Source: Owenweeksia sp048267305
Lineage (GTDB): Bacteria > Bacteroidota > Bacteroidia > Flavobacteriales > Schleiferiaceae
DNA length: 64,000 nt
Direction: 5' to 3'
Assembly: GCA_048267305.1 (NCBI GenBank)
Contig: JBLWXT010000007.1
Location: 1 to 64,000 of the forward strand
Numbering within the stretch: the stretch's first letter is position 1; each line of letters begins with the position of its first letter. Shown here one piece after another: positions 48,283 to 56,875 of the stretch. A program made the position numbers and the translations under genes. Under the pieces are notes generated by a model. That model ran no database searches. It was not told where the DNA came from and worked only from the letters and a program-made list of their open reading frames with translations.

Positions 48283-49434
48283 TCAGGCGTTTTCTTTTAC
48301 AGCCGAACATCCGGCCATGGTGGTAATGCGGGTTACTTCGGTAGGTGGCATTTCTTCATTGCGTTTTACCAGTTCTTCCACTATACGTTTGGTTACATCA
48401 TCAAAAGCCTTGCTTACCGGTGTGCCCTCCTGCAACACTGCCGGGCGGCCTACATCCCCGCTTTCGCGAATACTTTGTACCAAAGGAATTTCCCCTAAAA
48501 AGGGAACATCCAATTCATTGCACAAGTGCTGTACGCCTTCCTTTCCAAAGATGTAATATTTATTATCAGGTAGTTCGGCTGGTGTAAAGTAGGACATGTT
48601 TTCTATCATACCCAAAATAGGCACATTGATATTTTCTACACGGAACATACCTACGCCTTTACGGGCATCTGCCAAAGCTACATTTTGAGGGGTACTCACA
48701 ATCACAGCTCCTGTAATAGGCACCGCCTGCACGGCACTCAGATGAATATCTCCGGTGCCGGGAGGAAGGTCAATCAACATAAAGTCCAATTCACCCCAGT
48801 GGGCATCACGGATAAGTTGGTTTAGTGCTTTAGATGCCATTGGGCCTCTCCAAACCACTGCCTGATTGGTTCCGGCAAAAAAGCCAATGGAAAGCATTTT
48901 TACTCCGTAGCTTTCCACGGGATCCATCATGCTTTTTCCATTAACGGTAATAGAACCGGGCTTTACATTAGGCACATCAAACATCATAGGTTGAGATGGG
49001 CCATAAATATCGGCATCCACTAAACCTACTTTAAAACCTTTTTCAGCAAGGCTTACTGCAAGGTTTGCTGCAACGGTAGATTTACCAACACCTCCCTTAC
49101 CGGAAGCTATGGCAATAATGTTTTTAACACCTGGCAAAGCCGCCCCGCGAATCATGCTCGCTTGCTGAGCCTCGTTCTTGGCAGCTTCTGTTACTTCAAG
49201 GTTTACCTTAATCTTAGCCTTTACATCCACCTGTTGGTGAATGGCTTTAAGAATGTCAACCTCAAGTTTCTTCTTATACTGCAGGGTAGGCGAGGTGCTG
49301 ATAACATCAACAATCACCTCGTCTCCAAAAATCTGTATGTTTTTTACCAGGCCTGCATCCAGTAAATTGGATTTACCATCTGCGGTGGGGATAGAGTGTA
49401 AAGCTCCTTGTATATCGCGCTTTGAGTAAGCCAT
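48283..49434 (-). CDS. Mrp/NBP35 family iron-sulfur cluster carrier P-loop ATPase
   Basis: The 383-residue protein has an N-terminal DUF59/MIP18-like domain (about 1-90) and a P-loop domain with the deviant Walker A SGKGGVGKSTVAANLA, VDADIYGPSQP and DLPPGTGDIHLS. These proteins bind and transfer Fe-S clusters. The C-terminal Cys-x(4)-... pair typical of the family is not clearly present. It leads the operon with Nfu and the 2-oxoacid oxidoreductase, which fits a dedicated cluster-delivery unit. A -7 element lies 20 bases upstream. Confidence 0.92.
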   Translation of the reverse strand: MAYSKRDIQGALHSIPTADGKSNLLDAGLVKNIQIFGDEVIVDVISTSPTLQYKKKLEVDILKAIHQQVDVKAKIKVNLEVTEAAKNEAQQASMIRGAALPGVKNIIAIASGKGGVGKSTVAANLAVSLAEKGFKVGLVDADIYGPSQPMMFDVPNVKPGSITVNGKSMMDPVESYGVKMLSIGFFAGTNQAVVWRGPMASKALNQLIRDAHWGELDFMLIDLPPGTGDIHLSAVQAVPITGAVIVSTPQNVALADARKGVGMFRVENINVPILGMIENMSYFTPAELPDNKYYIFGKEGVQHLCNELDVPFLGEIPLVQSIRESGDVGRPAVLQEGTPVSKAFDDVTKRIVEELVKRNEEMPPTEVTRITTMAGCSAVKENA

Positions 49435-49454
49435 TTGTTGTGTAAATTTTACCG

Positions 49455-49462
49455 CAAAGGTA
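49455..49462 (-). promoter_or_regulatory. -7 element of the mrp-nfu-kor operon
   Basis: The minus strand reads TACCTTTG, an exact TAnnTTTG match, 20 bases before the ATG at 49434. Confidence 0.5.
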
Positions 49463-49537
49463 AGTATCGTAAGAGCATTCTAGATAGAAATGAGAGGGAT
49501 AAAATTGGAAGATAGGTTTGGGTTATGAGGGGTGAGT

Positions 49538-49820
49538 TTATTTCTTGAAAAGATCAATCCGACCATCATAAAATGCTTTCACTCTTACAGTGGTTTCGTC
49601 ATAGCTAAAAAGCACCAGCGTTTTGTGATGAATAAGTGTTAGGGGAATGAGTCCAAATTTGGCAACTGCCAGGATTTTTTCTAATAAACCTCAATACTTC
49701 AAATAGACGTTCCTGAAAATTAGTGAGGCCTTGAATACCCCATTCAGACAGAATGTAATCCTTAATGGACTCAGGTTCCAGAATGGCTCTTGATGTAATT
49801 ACGAGGCTTCGCTCCTCCAT
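49538..49820 (-). pseudogene. ParE/RelE-family toxin gene with a frameshift
   Basis: The first part (49820 to about 49670) encodes a ParE-like toxin start: VITSRAILEPESIKDYILSE, then FLEVLRFIRKNP-like text. In this frame it drifts into unrelated residues and stops at 49605. The +1 frame continues from about 49660 as KFGLIPLTLIHHKTLVLFSY then AFYDGRIDLFKK and stops at 49538-49540, which is the expected ParE C-terminal pattern. The joined length of about 94 residues is normal. A homopolymer of six T on the plus strand (49675-49680) is a likely indel site. The antitoxin gene overlaps it by 22 bases upstream. Confidence 0.6.
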
Positions 49821-50053
49821 TTATTAAATAGGTCATTCAGTTTTTCAACTCCTACTACACGACCTTCCTGAATGTCTTCATTGCTCTTGTTTAGCATATC
49901 CTTAATGTACCCCAATTCAATCTCGGAGTAGGAATCTGCTTTAAGGTACTTTTCTTGAACTTCCTTAACCATAGAAAGAGTTTCGGAGTCATCAACTTGC
50001 TTAATCCACTCTATTAGCTCTTTCTTGATGTTATCTTTTTCAGAGTCTTTCAT
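49799..50053 (-). CDS. Antitoxin of a type II toxin-antitoxin pair
   Basis: The 84-residue acidic protein is mostly helical with no signal peptide. It is followed, with a 22-base overlap, by the ParE-like toxin gene, the usual antitoxin-first order. The C-terminal segment (EKLNDLFNKWRSEAS) would be the toxin-binding helix. No DNA-binding motif is obvious. Assignment rests on context and size. Confidence 0.6.
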   Translation of the reverse strand: MKDSEKDNIKKELIEWIKQVDDSETLSMVKEVQEKYLKADSYSEIELGYIKDMLNKSNEDIQEGRVVGVEKLNDLFNKWRSEAS

Positions 50054-50078
50054 ATCACTAATTTAGTTGTTTGCACAA

Positions 50079-50849
50079 TTACTCCCCAAACCTCTGTCTT
50101 ACCCTATCCATAAAGCGCATTTCAAATTCTTCTTTTTGGTCCCAGTTGTAATCGGGCTTTACCATCTGCTGGATAAAGGTTTCGGCCTCCGAAAGGCTTT
50201 CAAAAGTATTGATCTGCGAAAGCACACGGTTCAGGTCTTCCTGACTTCCATCAAAAAGATGATTCATAAAAGCAATGCGATCGTTTAGCCCAAGGGTAAT
50301 GGATCCACTGCCGTAGCGTTCATTAATAGAAGCTTGTCGGCTGCTGGGTTCCTTAGGTTGAAATTTTTCACGGAGCTGCTCCGGGGTACGATCATCAGCT
50401 AATTCACGTATTTCTACCGGACTTTCATTTATGGGTGAAGCTTGTGGCTTAGACTCCTCGGCACGCACAAATTCCGGAGTAGCATAGGGCTGGCGGGGCT
50501 CATGTTTTTCCTGTGCCGGAGGTGGCGTTTCCTCAATAACCTGTGGAATAGGCTCGGGCTCACGGGCCACTGGCTCTACTTTTACGGGAGGTTTTTCTTC
50601 CAGTATCGGCTTCTCGGGTAACGATTCCCGGTTGTCAGGCAATGTTTCTGTAACTATTTCTTTTGCTTCAGGTTGAGGGGCTGCTGTCTTTAAGGGCGCG
50701 GCTTTTCGCGAAGAAATATAGTTGAGTACCAGTAGTTTTTCATACAAGGTCTGAACTGAAGATAGCTGATCCTCGATTTCCAGAAGTTCCTTGTCATTTA
50801 TTATCTGATTACAGATTTTCACCAGTTCGTTTCTCACTTGTTGCTCCAT
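50079..50849 (-). CDS. Cytoplasmic protein with Pro/Glu-rich linker, Bacteroidota-specific
   Basis: The 256-residue product has a helical N-terminal part (about 1-45), a long disordered Pro/Glu-rich linker (about 50-160, e.g. EEKPPVKVEPVAREPEP), and a conserved-looking C-terminal domain. The latter includes ITLGLNDRIAFMNHLFDG, VLSQINTFESLSEAE and MVKPDYNWDQKEEFEMRF. There is no signal peptide or membrane helix. The C-terminal part recurs, from memory, in many flavobacterial genomes as a hypothetical protein. It is divergent from tdk. Function unknown. Confidence 0.6.
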   Translation of the reverse strand: MEQQVRNELVKICNQIINDKELLEIEDQLSSVQTLYEKLLVLNYISSRKAAPLKTAAPQPEAKEIVTETLPDNRESLPEKPILEEKPPVKVEPVAREPEPIPQVIEETPPPAQEKHEPRQPYATPEFVRAEESKPQASPINESPVEIRELADDRTPEQLREKFQPKEPSSRQASINERYGSGSITLGLNDRIAFMNHLFDGSQEDLNRVLSQINTFESLSEAETFIQQMVKPDYNWDQKEEFEMRFMDRVRQRFGE

Positions 50850-50965
50850 AGGGATAGGTATCTTTCAGTAGTTTTGTGGGCTTTCAGTTTATGGGTTGGC
50901 AATTCCGTAAAAACCCGTTGCTAAACTAATTATTGTTATTCCTTTAAAGCAAGTTACGTACAAAA

Positions 50966-51550
50966 ATGTTTCTCGAAAATCCTGTAAACCAACATAAGCA
51001 CACCGGATGGATGGAAGTGATCTGCGGATCCATGTTTTCCGGCAAAACCGAAGAATTGATACGCAGGATGAAACGTGCGCAGTTTGCCAGGCAGACTGTT
51101 GAAATTTTTAAACCACTGGTAGATACCCGTTACTCGGAGGAGGATGTGGTGAGCCATGATATGAACTCCATTCGCTGTACGCCAGTGGAAAGTAGCTCCA
51201 ATCTTCTGCTTTTGGCCGATGGTGTGGATGTTATTGGTATTGATGAAGCTCAGTTTTTTGACGATGGAATTATAGAAGTGTGTAATGAACTGGCCAACCG
51301 TGGCTCGCGGGTAATTATTGCCGGACTTGATATGGACTTTCAGGGAAAGCCCTTTGGCCCTATGCCGGGGCTTATGGCCACTGCCGAATATGTAACTAAG
51401 GTACATGCCGTTTGTGTACGTACAGGAAACCTGGCCCATTATTCTTACCGCAAAACGGCAGATGAAAAGCAGGTAATGCTTGGCGAAAAGCAGGAGTACG
51501 AACCATTGAGCAGGGCCGCTTTTAATGAAGCAATGAAGAAAAATGGCTGA
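50966..51550 (+). CDS. tdk: Thymidine kinase (TK1 type)
   Basis: The 194-residue enzyme phosphorylates thymidine in the salvage pathway. The P-loop VICGSMFSGKTEELIRR, the DEAQFF segment and the substrate lasso region EYVTKVHAVCVRTGNLAHY are present. The usual four zinc ligands are not all there: the CxxC pair reads CVRT and no second Cys pair follows, as in many Bacteroidota homologues. Its stop overlaps the start of murF-alr by 8 bases. Confidence 0.93.
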   Translation: MFLENPVNQHKHTGWMEVICGSMFSGKTEELIRRMKRAQFARQTVEIFKPLVDTRYSEEDVVSHDMNSIRCTPVESSSNLLLLADGVDVIGIDEAQFFDDGIIEVCNELANRGSRVIIAGLDMDFQGKPFGPMPGLMATAEYVTKVHAVCVRTGNLAHYSYRKTADEKQVMLGEKQEYEPLSRAAFNEAMKKNG

Positions 51551-54017
51551 GAAAACTATTGGTGAAATAGCGCAAATTATTGAAGCTCAAATTCATTTAT
51601 ATGATGAAAAGGCATGTATAAACAGACTGCTGCTGGATTCCCGCCAATATTCATCTGCCGATGGTGTGCTGTTCTTCGCTTTACGCGGAAATAACCACGA
51701 TGGCCATCAATATATTTCTGAATTATTAAAAAAGGGCATCCGAAATTTTGTGGTGAATGAATTGCCCAAAAAGAAGGGTGCCAAAGCCAATTACCTTGTA
51801 GTGCCTAATACACTTGCGGCTCTGCAAAAGCTGGCGCGTTCAGTAAGGGCAAATTCTAATGCACGGATTATTGGCATTACCGGCAGCAATGGAAAGACGA
51901 TTGTAAAGGAGTGGCTGGCCCAAATCCTCCAAAAGCAGTTTGCGGTATGCCGCAGCCCTAAAAGTTATAATTCACAAGTAGGGGTACCACTTTCTGTTTG
52001 GGAACTGCAACCTCGCCATGAGGTGGGTGTTTTTGAAGCAGGTATAAGTCGGCCGGGCGAAATGGCGCTTTTAGAGGAAATTCTAAAACCGGAAATTGGA
52101 ATATTCACCAATATCGGAACGGCACATGATGTGAATTTCAAGAATCATCAGCAGAAAATTGAGGAGAAGCTGAAGTTGTTTGTAAACAGCCGAAAACTGG
52201 TTTATCAGAAAGACGAAGGTTTTTTGGATGAGGAAATTGAAGCTTTTGCTCAGGAGCATAACATTGAATTGCTATCCTGGTCTTTTGTAAGTGAAGAGGC
52301 GGCTCTGTTTGTGAGCCATTCAGAAACGGATTTGGATGGCACCTTCTTTAAAGGTGAGTTTAAAGGTCGTGTGGTAGAGGCCTATATCCCCTTTATTGAT
52401 GACGCCTCAAAGGAAAATGCCTTGCATTGCTGGAGGCTGGCGCTGGAGTTTGGAATGGATGATAAGGTTTTGCAACAGGCATTTTCAGAATTACAGCCTG
52501 TGGAAATGCGCCTCGAAATGAAATCGGGTTCCAATGGAAATCTGATTATTAATGATGTTTATAATTCAGATTTGGAGTCATTGCGCATCGCACTCCATTA
52601 TCTCGAAAATCAGGGCCGAAACCGCAAAAAGGTTTTAATACTGAGCGATATGTTTCAAAGTGGACTTCCATTGTTGCAGCTGAACCGCAAGGTGGAGGAA
52701 ATGATAAACCGCTTTGAGCTTGATCAGGTAATTGCCATTGGTGAAGGCTTGAGAGAAGCTGTATTGAAGCTTAAAGCGCCTCAGGATTTTTATCATACTA
52801 CTCAGGATTTTTTGCAAAATATCTTTAAATATTCCTTTAAGGATAGTGCTATACTATTAAAAGGCGCTCGCTCCTTTAAGTTTGAGGAAATCAGTGCCCG
52901 GCTTGAGGCAAAGTCGCATGAAACGGTGCTCAATATCCATTTTAACAGAATGGAGCACAACCTGAATTATTTCAGGTCATTGCTAAGGCCGCAAACCAGA
53001 ATTATGGCTATGGTAAAAGCCTTTTCGTATGGCAGTGGCTCGTATGAGGTGGCCAATCTGCTGGAGTTCCACAAAGTGGATTACCTCGGTGTGGCTTATG
53101 CCGATGAGGGTGTGGAGCTGAGGAAGGCCGGTGTCTCATTGCCTATCTTGGTGTTGAATCCTGAGATAAGTTCTTTTGAGGATTTGATAGCCTACAAATT
53201 AGAACCGGAGATCTACAGTTTGGAGCAGTTGCGGAATTTAATAACCGTACTCAAGGCTTCGGGCAGCTCAGTACTAATGCCCATTCATATTAAGTTGGAA
53301 ACAGGGATGAACCGACTGGGATTTATGGATGATCAGATAGATGATTTAACAGCTTTGTTGTCTGAATCTCCACAGCTGAAAGTGGTTTCCGCATTTTCGC
53401 ATTTGGCGGCTTCAGATGAACCTTCACAGCGGGATTTTACCCAACAGCAAATCCAGCGGTTTCGCAAAATGACCGAAAGCTTAAGGGAGAATTTAGGATA
53501 CAGCTTTTTACGTCACATCTGCAACAGCAGCGGTATTTCTCAGTTTCCTGAGGCTCATTTTGATATGGTTCGCCTGGGGATTGGACTTTACGGTGTGGCA
53601 TCAAATCCTACAGATGAAAAGCACCTAAAAGTTGTAAGTGCGCTAAGTGCCACCATTTCACAAATCAAGCATTTGAAAGCTGGTGATAGCGTGAGTTATG
53701 GACGAACCTTTATCGCTGAAAAGCCTACAAGCATTGCCGTGGTTTCCATTGGTTATGCTGATGGATTTAGGCGTAGCCTGAGCAATGGCGTTGGTGAAGT
53801 GGCTATTCGCGCTAAGCGCTACCCTGTGGTTGGCCGCGTATGTATGGATATGGTTATGATTGATATCACCGATGGTGATGTGAAAGTGGGTGATGAAGTG
53901 GAAATCTTTGGTTCTACTATTTCAATTTATGAGTTGGCCCAAAAAATGGATACCATACCCTATGAGGTGCTTACGGGCATTGGGCAAAGAGTGAAGCGGG
54001 TTTATTTTATGGATTAG
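51543..54017 (+). CDS. Bifunctional MurF ligase / alanine racemase
   Basis: The 824-residue fusion carries MurF (UDP-MurNAc-tripeptide:D-Ala-D-Ala ligase) at about residues 1-450, with the ATP loop GITGSNGKTIVKEWLA and VFEAGISRPGEMALLE. A PLP-dependent alanine racemase follows at about 460-824: PLP-lysine in AMVKAFSYGSG (Lys about 491), GYADGFRRSLSNGVG and VCMDMVMIDI. The order couples D-Ala supply to its use in peptidoglycan precursor synthesis. Such fusions are typical of Bacteroidota. Confidence 0.95.
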   Translation: MAEKTIGEIAQIIEAQIHLYDEKACINRLLLDSRQYSSADGVLFFALRGNNHDGHQYISELLKKGIRNFVVNELPKKKGAKANYLVVPNTLAALQKLARSVRANSNARIIGITGSNGKTIVKEWLAQILQKQFAVCRSPKSYNSQVGVPLSVWELQPRHEVGVFEAGISRPGEMALLEEILKPEIGIFTNIGTAHDVNFKNHQQKIEEKLKLFVNSRKLVYQKDEGFLDEEIEAFAQEHNIELLSWSFVSEEAALFVSHSETDLDGTFFKGEFKGRVVEAYIPFIDDASKENALHCWRLALEFGMDDKVLQQAFSELQPVEMRLEMKSGSNGNLIINDVYNSDLESLRIALHYLENQGRNRKKVLILSDMFQSGLPLLQLNRKVEEMINRFELDQVIAIGEGLREAVLKLKAPQDFYHTTQDFLQNIFKYSFKDSAILLKGARSFKFEEISARLEAKSHETVLNIHFNRMEHNLNYFRSLLRPQTRIMAMVKAFSYGSGSYEVANLLEFHKVDYLGVAYADEGVELRKAGVSLPILVLNPEISSFEDLIAYKLEPEIYSLEQLRNLITVLKASGSSVLMPIHIKLETGMNRLGFMDDQIDDLTALLSESPQLKVVSAFSHLAASDEPSQRDFTQQQIQRFRKMTESLRENLGYSFLRHICNSSGISQFPEAHFDMVRLGIGLYGVASNPTDEKHLKVVSALSATISQIKHLKAGDSVSYGRTFIAEKPTSIAVVSIGYADGFRRSLSNGVGEVAIRAKRYPVVGRVCMDMVMIDITDGDVKVGDEVEIFGSTISIYELAQKMDTIPYEVLTGIGQRVKRVYFMD

Positions 54018-54028
54018 ATTTTCTTCAC

Positions 54029-54100
54029 CGCAGAGGGCGCATAGAAATCGCAGAGTACTCTGCGTATTTCTGCGAGCTCCCCGCCTCTGCGTTGAGGTAA
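54029..54100. repeat. Gene-less inverted repeat of CGCAGAG units
   Basis: The left arm has units at 54029, 54038 and 54049 (CGCAGAG, CGCATAG, CGCAGAG). The right arm has the complementary units at 54058, 54068 and 54085 (CTCTGCG, TTCTGCG, CTCTGCG). The centre CGCAGAGTACTCTGCG (54049-54064) is a perfect palindrome. The unit is the same as in the GxxExxY cassette. It fills the gap after murF-alr. Confidence 0.6.
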
Positions 54101-54127
54101 ACGCACTCACCAAATTTCACTTTTGCT

Positions 54128-55060
54128 TCAACTCTTAGAGTTTTTATAATCATCCAAAAACAAGCGGTAGTGAAAGCGCATTTGAAAAATTAGGCCATCG
54201 GCAAAGTCGGTGCTTAGCTTGTTGCGGTTATCGCCAAAGTTTATCCCTGAAAAGCCCAAATCAATTTTATCACCAACATTATACACCTCATAGCTACGCC
54301 CAATAGAATGCCCAATTTTAAACTGAAAAATGTAATTTTTGGCAATGGCTGTTTGCAGGTAGAAGTAGGTATCGGGCGAAAGCTCCACCAAATATTCGTC
54401 CTCATTGGTAAAAGCAGGGTTGTTGAGGTAATAGGAGCGTAACATATCATCTTGCCTAAGCCCTAAGCTAAATACATCATTTATGTTAAAATTGATGTCG
54501 GCCCAAATGGGCAACATAAAATCAAAGGTCCATCGCGATTCGGCCTTGTGATAGTAAAATCCACCAATTAGAAAAGTACCCGGGCCGTAAAGAGCCCCAT
54601 TGTAATATGCTCCAAAGCGATAGGTTAGGTTATCGTTTTTCTTGTAGTTTACAATACCAATGGCGCCCAGTTGAAAGTCATGTCCCTGCAGTTTCCCTCC
54701 CAGATCTGATGAAATCTGCGGAAGCAAAATATACTGTCCTGCCCACTTTTCATTGTGCTTCCAGTTTATCCCGAGCCTGGGGTTTATTAAATAAAGTTTT
54801 ATAGGATCTTTTAATTGTGGCCCTGGTGTAAGTTTAGATTCCTCATACGCAAAGCCAAAAATGAGCGCATTTCCATTTTTTAGTGGAACAGGCACTAATA
54901 TTTCACCACCCATCTCGGTCATACCTGAAGTTTGGTTGGTAGTGTCAAATTTATTGTTGGGAGATGTGGTGTGGTAAAGCTTTGCGAGATCTATATAATT
55001 TTGCGCGGAAGCCAATGTGGCAAGCAGCAGAAAAAAGAAAACCGCAATTGATTTGTGCAT
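54128..55060 (-). CDS. DUF6268-like outer-membrane protein
   Basis: The 310-residue product starts at ATG 55060 with a signal peptide (IAVFFFLLLATLASAQ). The mature region consists of alternating beta strands (GINWKHNEKWAGQYILLPQ, YRFGAYYNGALYGPG, FQFKIGHSIGRSYEV) typical of a beta-barrel related to DUF6268. An upstream in-frame start at 55114 adds a polar extension before the signal and is rejected. Function unknown; it is followed on the same strand by nothing close. Confidence 0.65.
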   Translation of the reverse strand: MHKSIAVFFFLLLATLASAQNYIDLAKLYHTTSPNNKFDTTNQTSGMTEMGGEILVPVPLKNGNALIFGFAYEESKLTPGPQLKDPIKLYLINPRLGINWKHNEKWAGQYILLPQISSDLGGKLQGHDFQLGAIGIVNYKKNDNLTYRFGAYYNGALYGPGTFLIGGFYYHKAESRWTFDFMLPIWADINFNINDVFSLGLRQDDMLRSYYLNNPAFTNEDEYLVELSPDTYFYLQTAIAKNYIFQFKIGHSIGRSYEVYNVGDKIDLGFSGINFGDNRNKLSTDFADGLIFQMRFHYRLFLDDYKNSKS

Positions 55061-55097
55061 ATAGTCGTTTGGGGTAGAATAAAAATAAAAAGGAATA

Positions 55098-55535
55098 CTA
55101 CTGGCTTTCAGCAAAGGTTTTAAAGCTCTCCATAAATTTTTTAACCTGAGTTTGGAAATGGCCGGCTGTAAAAATACTCAGAACCTTCATCAATCCGTCA
55201 AAGTCATACTCACACTCCATTCTGTAGGTGGTTGTGTCGCCATTGTCAATGAAAATGTGGTTGTGATAACTAATTATCCCCTCAGTAGAGTGCTTAAATT
55301 TAATGTTGTCGGGGAGGTTATTCTCTACCACGGTTTCCACAAGCTTGATATTGTCATTGCGGCCTTCTCTATATACCAACTTGGTTTTGGCACCTGCCGT
55401 TAATGGAACTCCCTTGAAAGTATTGTACTCCACCAAATCTGGCTGCCACTTGGGGTAATGTTCAATGGTAGAAATAAGCTTCACTAACTCAGTACGTGGT
55501 TTGTCTATTGTAATTTCCTCAAAAAATTTTTTCAT
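55098..55535 (-). CDS. SRPBCC-family (polyketide cyclase-like) protein
   Basis: The 145-residue protein fits the START/SRPBCC helix-grip fold: EEITIDKPRTELVKLIST, a central strand set (TKLVYREGRNDNIKLVETV) and a long C-terminal helix (FQTQVKKFMESFKTF). Such proteins bind hydrophobic ligands or act as stress factors; the ligand is unknown. The ATG at 55535 is preferred over the frame extension to 55556. It lies 37 bases upstream of the barrel gene on the same strand. Confidence 0.7.
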   Translation of the reverse strand: MKKFFEEITIDKPRTELVKLISTIEHYPKWQPDLVEYNTFKGVPLTAGAKTKLVYREGRNDNIKLVETVVENNLPDNIKFKHSTEGIISYHNHIFIDNGDTTTYRMECEYDFDGLMKVLSIFTAGHFQTQVKKFMESFKTFAESQ

Positions 55536-55729
55536 GATGGCTATTTTACATTTCAAAAGTTAAGCTAATAAACAAAGCTATCTAAAATGAAAAACCCTTG
55601 TTTGCAGGGCTATATGCTTAACCAAGGAGTGTAGCTAACTGTTCGAGCTTAAATTTATTTTTTTTTGGATTTTTAAAACCAATTTCAATTAAAATGGCGA
55701 TGGTGTTTTCAGATTTGTAATTTTCCGCA

Positions 55730-56374
55730 ATGAAAAAGTGGTTGAGCTATTTATGGCCATTTACTAGCAGGATCAAATCTCCAATCAGTGGTACCTTGGA
55801 GGTAAGCTGGATTAATGGTAAAAAAATGTTGGACAGCCCCAATGCCAACTATTCCTATGGTTCACTACAAAAGGTGCTTGAGTTTGGGCTGGCCAGGATG
55901 GATCTGTCTGGAGTTTCAAAAATATTGCTGTTGGGTATGGGGGGCGGCAGCGTTATTCAATCACTAAGGAATAAATTTAAATACACGGGCACCATTATCG
56001 CAGTTGAACTGGATGAGGTGGTTGTAAACCTGGCAAAAAGTGAATTTCAGATTAGCGAGGGCAATGGGCTCAAAATCCATGTTGTCAATGCCATTGAGTA
56101 TTTAAATTCAAGTATGGATCAGTATGACCTTATAATAGTAGACCTGTTTGTGGACACCAGGGTTCCTTCTGAATTTTATCAGGAGAAATTTTGGAATCGG
56201 ATTGTAAGTCATCTGAATGAAAATGGACAGATACTCTTTAATGCGGGTATGAATTTGGATTCGCAGAAACCCCTGGAGGCCATTGTTGCGCAGCTATCAC
56301 CAAGAATGAAGTGTACAGTATTTAATGGAATAGTGGGTAGCAATACCTTGATGATAGCTACAACAAAAGCCTAA
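55730..56374 (+). CDS. Spermidine synthase-like SAM-dependent methyltransferase
   Basis: The 214-residue protein has the spermidine synthase/methyltransferase core: ILLLGMGGGSVIQSL for SAM binding, IIAVELDEVVVNLAKSEF and DLIIVDLFVDTRVPSEFYQ. It lacks the N-terminal beta domain and the diagnostic polyamine-site motifs of true spermidine synthases, so a methyltransferase is also possible. It is monocistronic and convergent with the next gene. Confidence 0.7.
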   Translation: MKKWLSYLWPFTSRIKSPISGTLEVSWINGKKMLDSPNANYSYGSLQKVLEFGLARMDLSGVSKILLLGMGGGSVIQSLRNKFKYTGTIIAVELDEVVVNLAKSEFQISEGNGLKIHVVNAIEYLNSSMDQYDLIIVDLFVDTRVPSEFYQEKFWNRIVSHLNENGQILFNAGMNLDSQKPLEAIVAQLSPRMKCTVFNGIVGSNTLMIATTKA

Positions 56375-56389
56375 AGTTGCTTTAGGGCT

Positions 56390-56851
56390 TTATTTTACGG
56401 AGATAAAAATATCCACCTCGGCATCGTTCCAGTCGGCACTACGGTCGTCATAAACTTCAAAATCTACGGTGTAGGCTCTGGGGATTTCAGATTTCCATAT
56501 TTTTTGCCAGGCTTGTCCGAGGCATGCTGGCATTGGGCCTTTAGCCACGTTTTTTTCAAATTCACCTGCCGGTATGTTTAATTCGGAAAGTCCTTCCGGT
56601 ACTTCGGTATCTGCTTCTACAGGGCAGCCTATGAAATATGAGAAAGGCTGGGTATGGTCGCCATCATAGTCGTGATAAACAGCATAAATGCTATTTCCGG
56701 TTTTACCGGGAATTTTGTTGAAGTAACTACCTGCCTCAAATGTTTGCCACAGCTTGCCGCAGTCAATGTTGGATTGTGCGTTTTTGTTGGTGGTTTTGCC
56801 AGGGAGAGCAATACCAATGAGGCGGGTGTTTTCGAATTTGGTTTTTGTCAT
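56390..56851 (-). CDS. GyrI-like small-molecule-binding domain protein
   Basis: The 153-residue cytoplasmic protein matches the GyrI/AraC effector-binding fold. The segments are LIGIALPGKTTNKN, IYAVYHDYDGDHTQPFSYFI, the GLSELNIPAGEFEKNVAKG strand and a last motif YTVDFEVYDD with an acidic residue. Such stand-alone domains bind hydrophobic cations or drug-like molecules. No HTH domain is attached, so it is probably not a transcription factor by itself. Confidence 0.8.
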   Translation of the reverse strand: MTKTKFENTRLIGIALPGKTTNKNAQSNIDCGKLWQTFEAGSYFNKIPGKTGNSIYAVYHDYDGDHTQPFSYFIGCPVEADTEVPEGLSELNIPAGEFEKNVAKGPMPACLGQAWQKIWKSEIPRAYTVDFEVYDDRSADWNDAEVDIFISVK

Positions 56852-56875
56852 GGTTGCTAGTTTCCCTTAAAGTTA

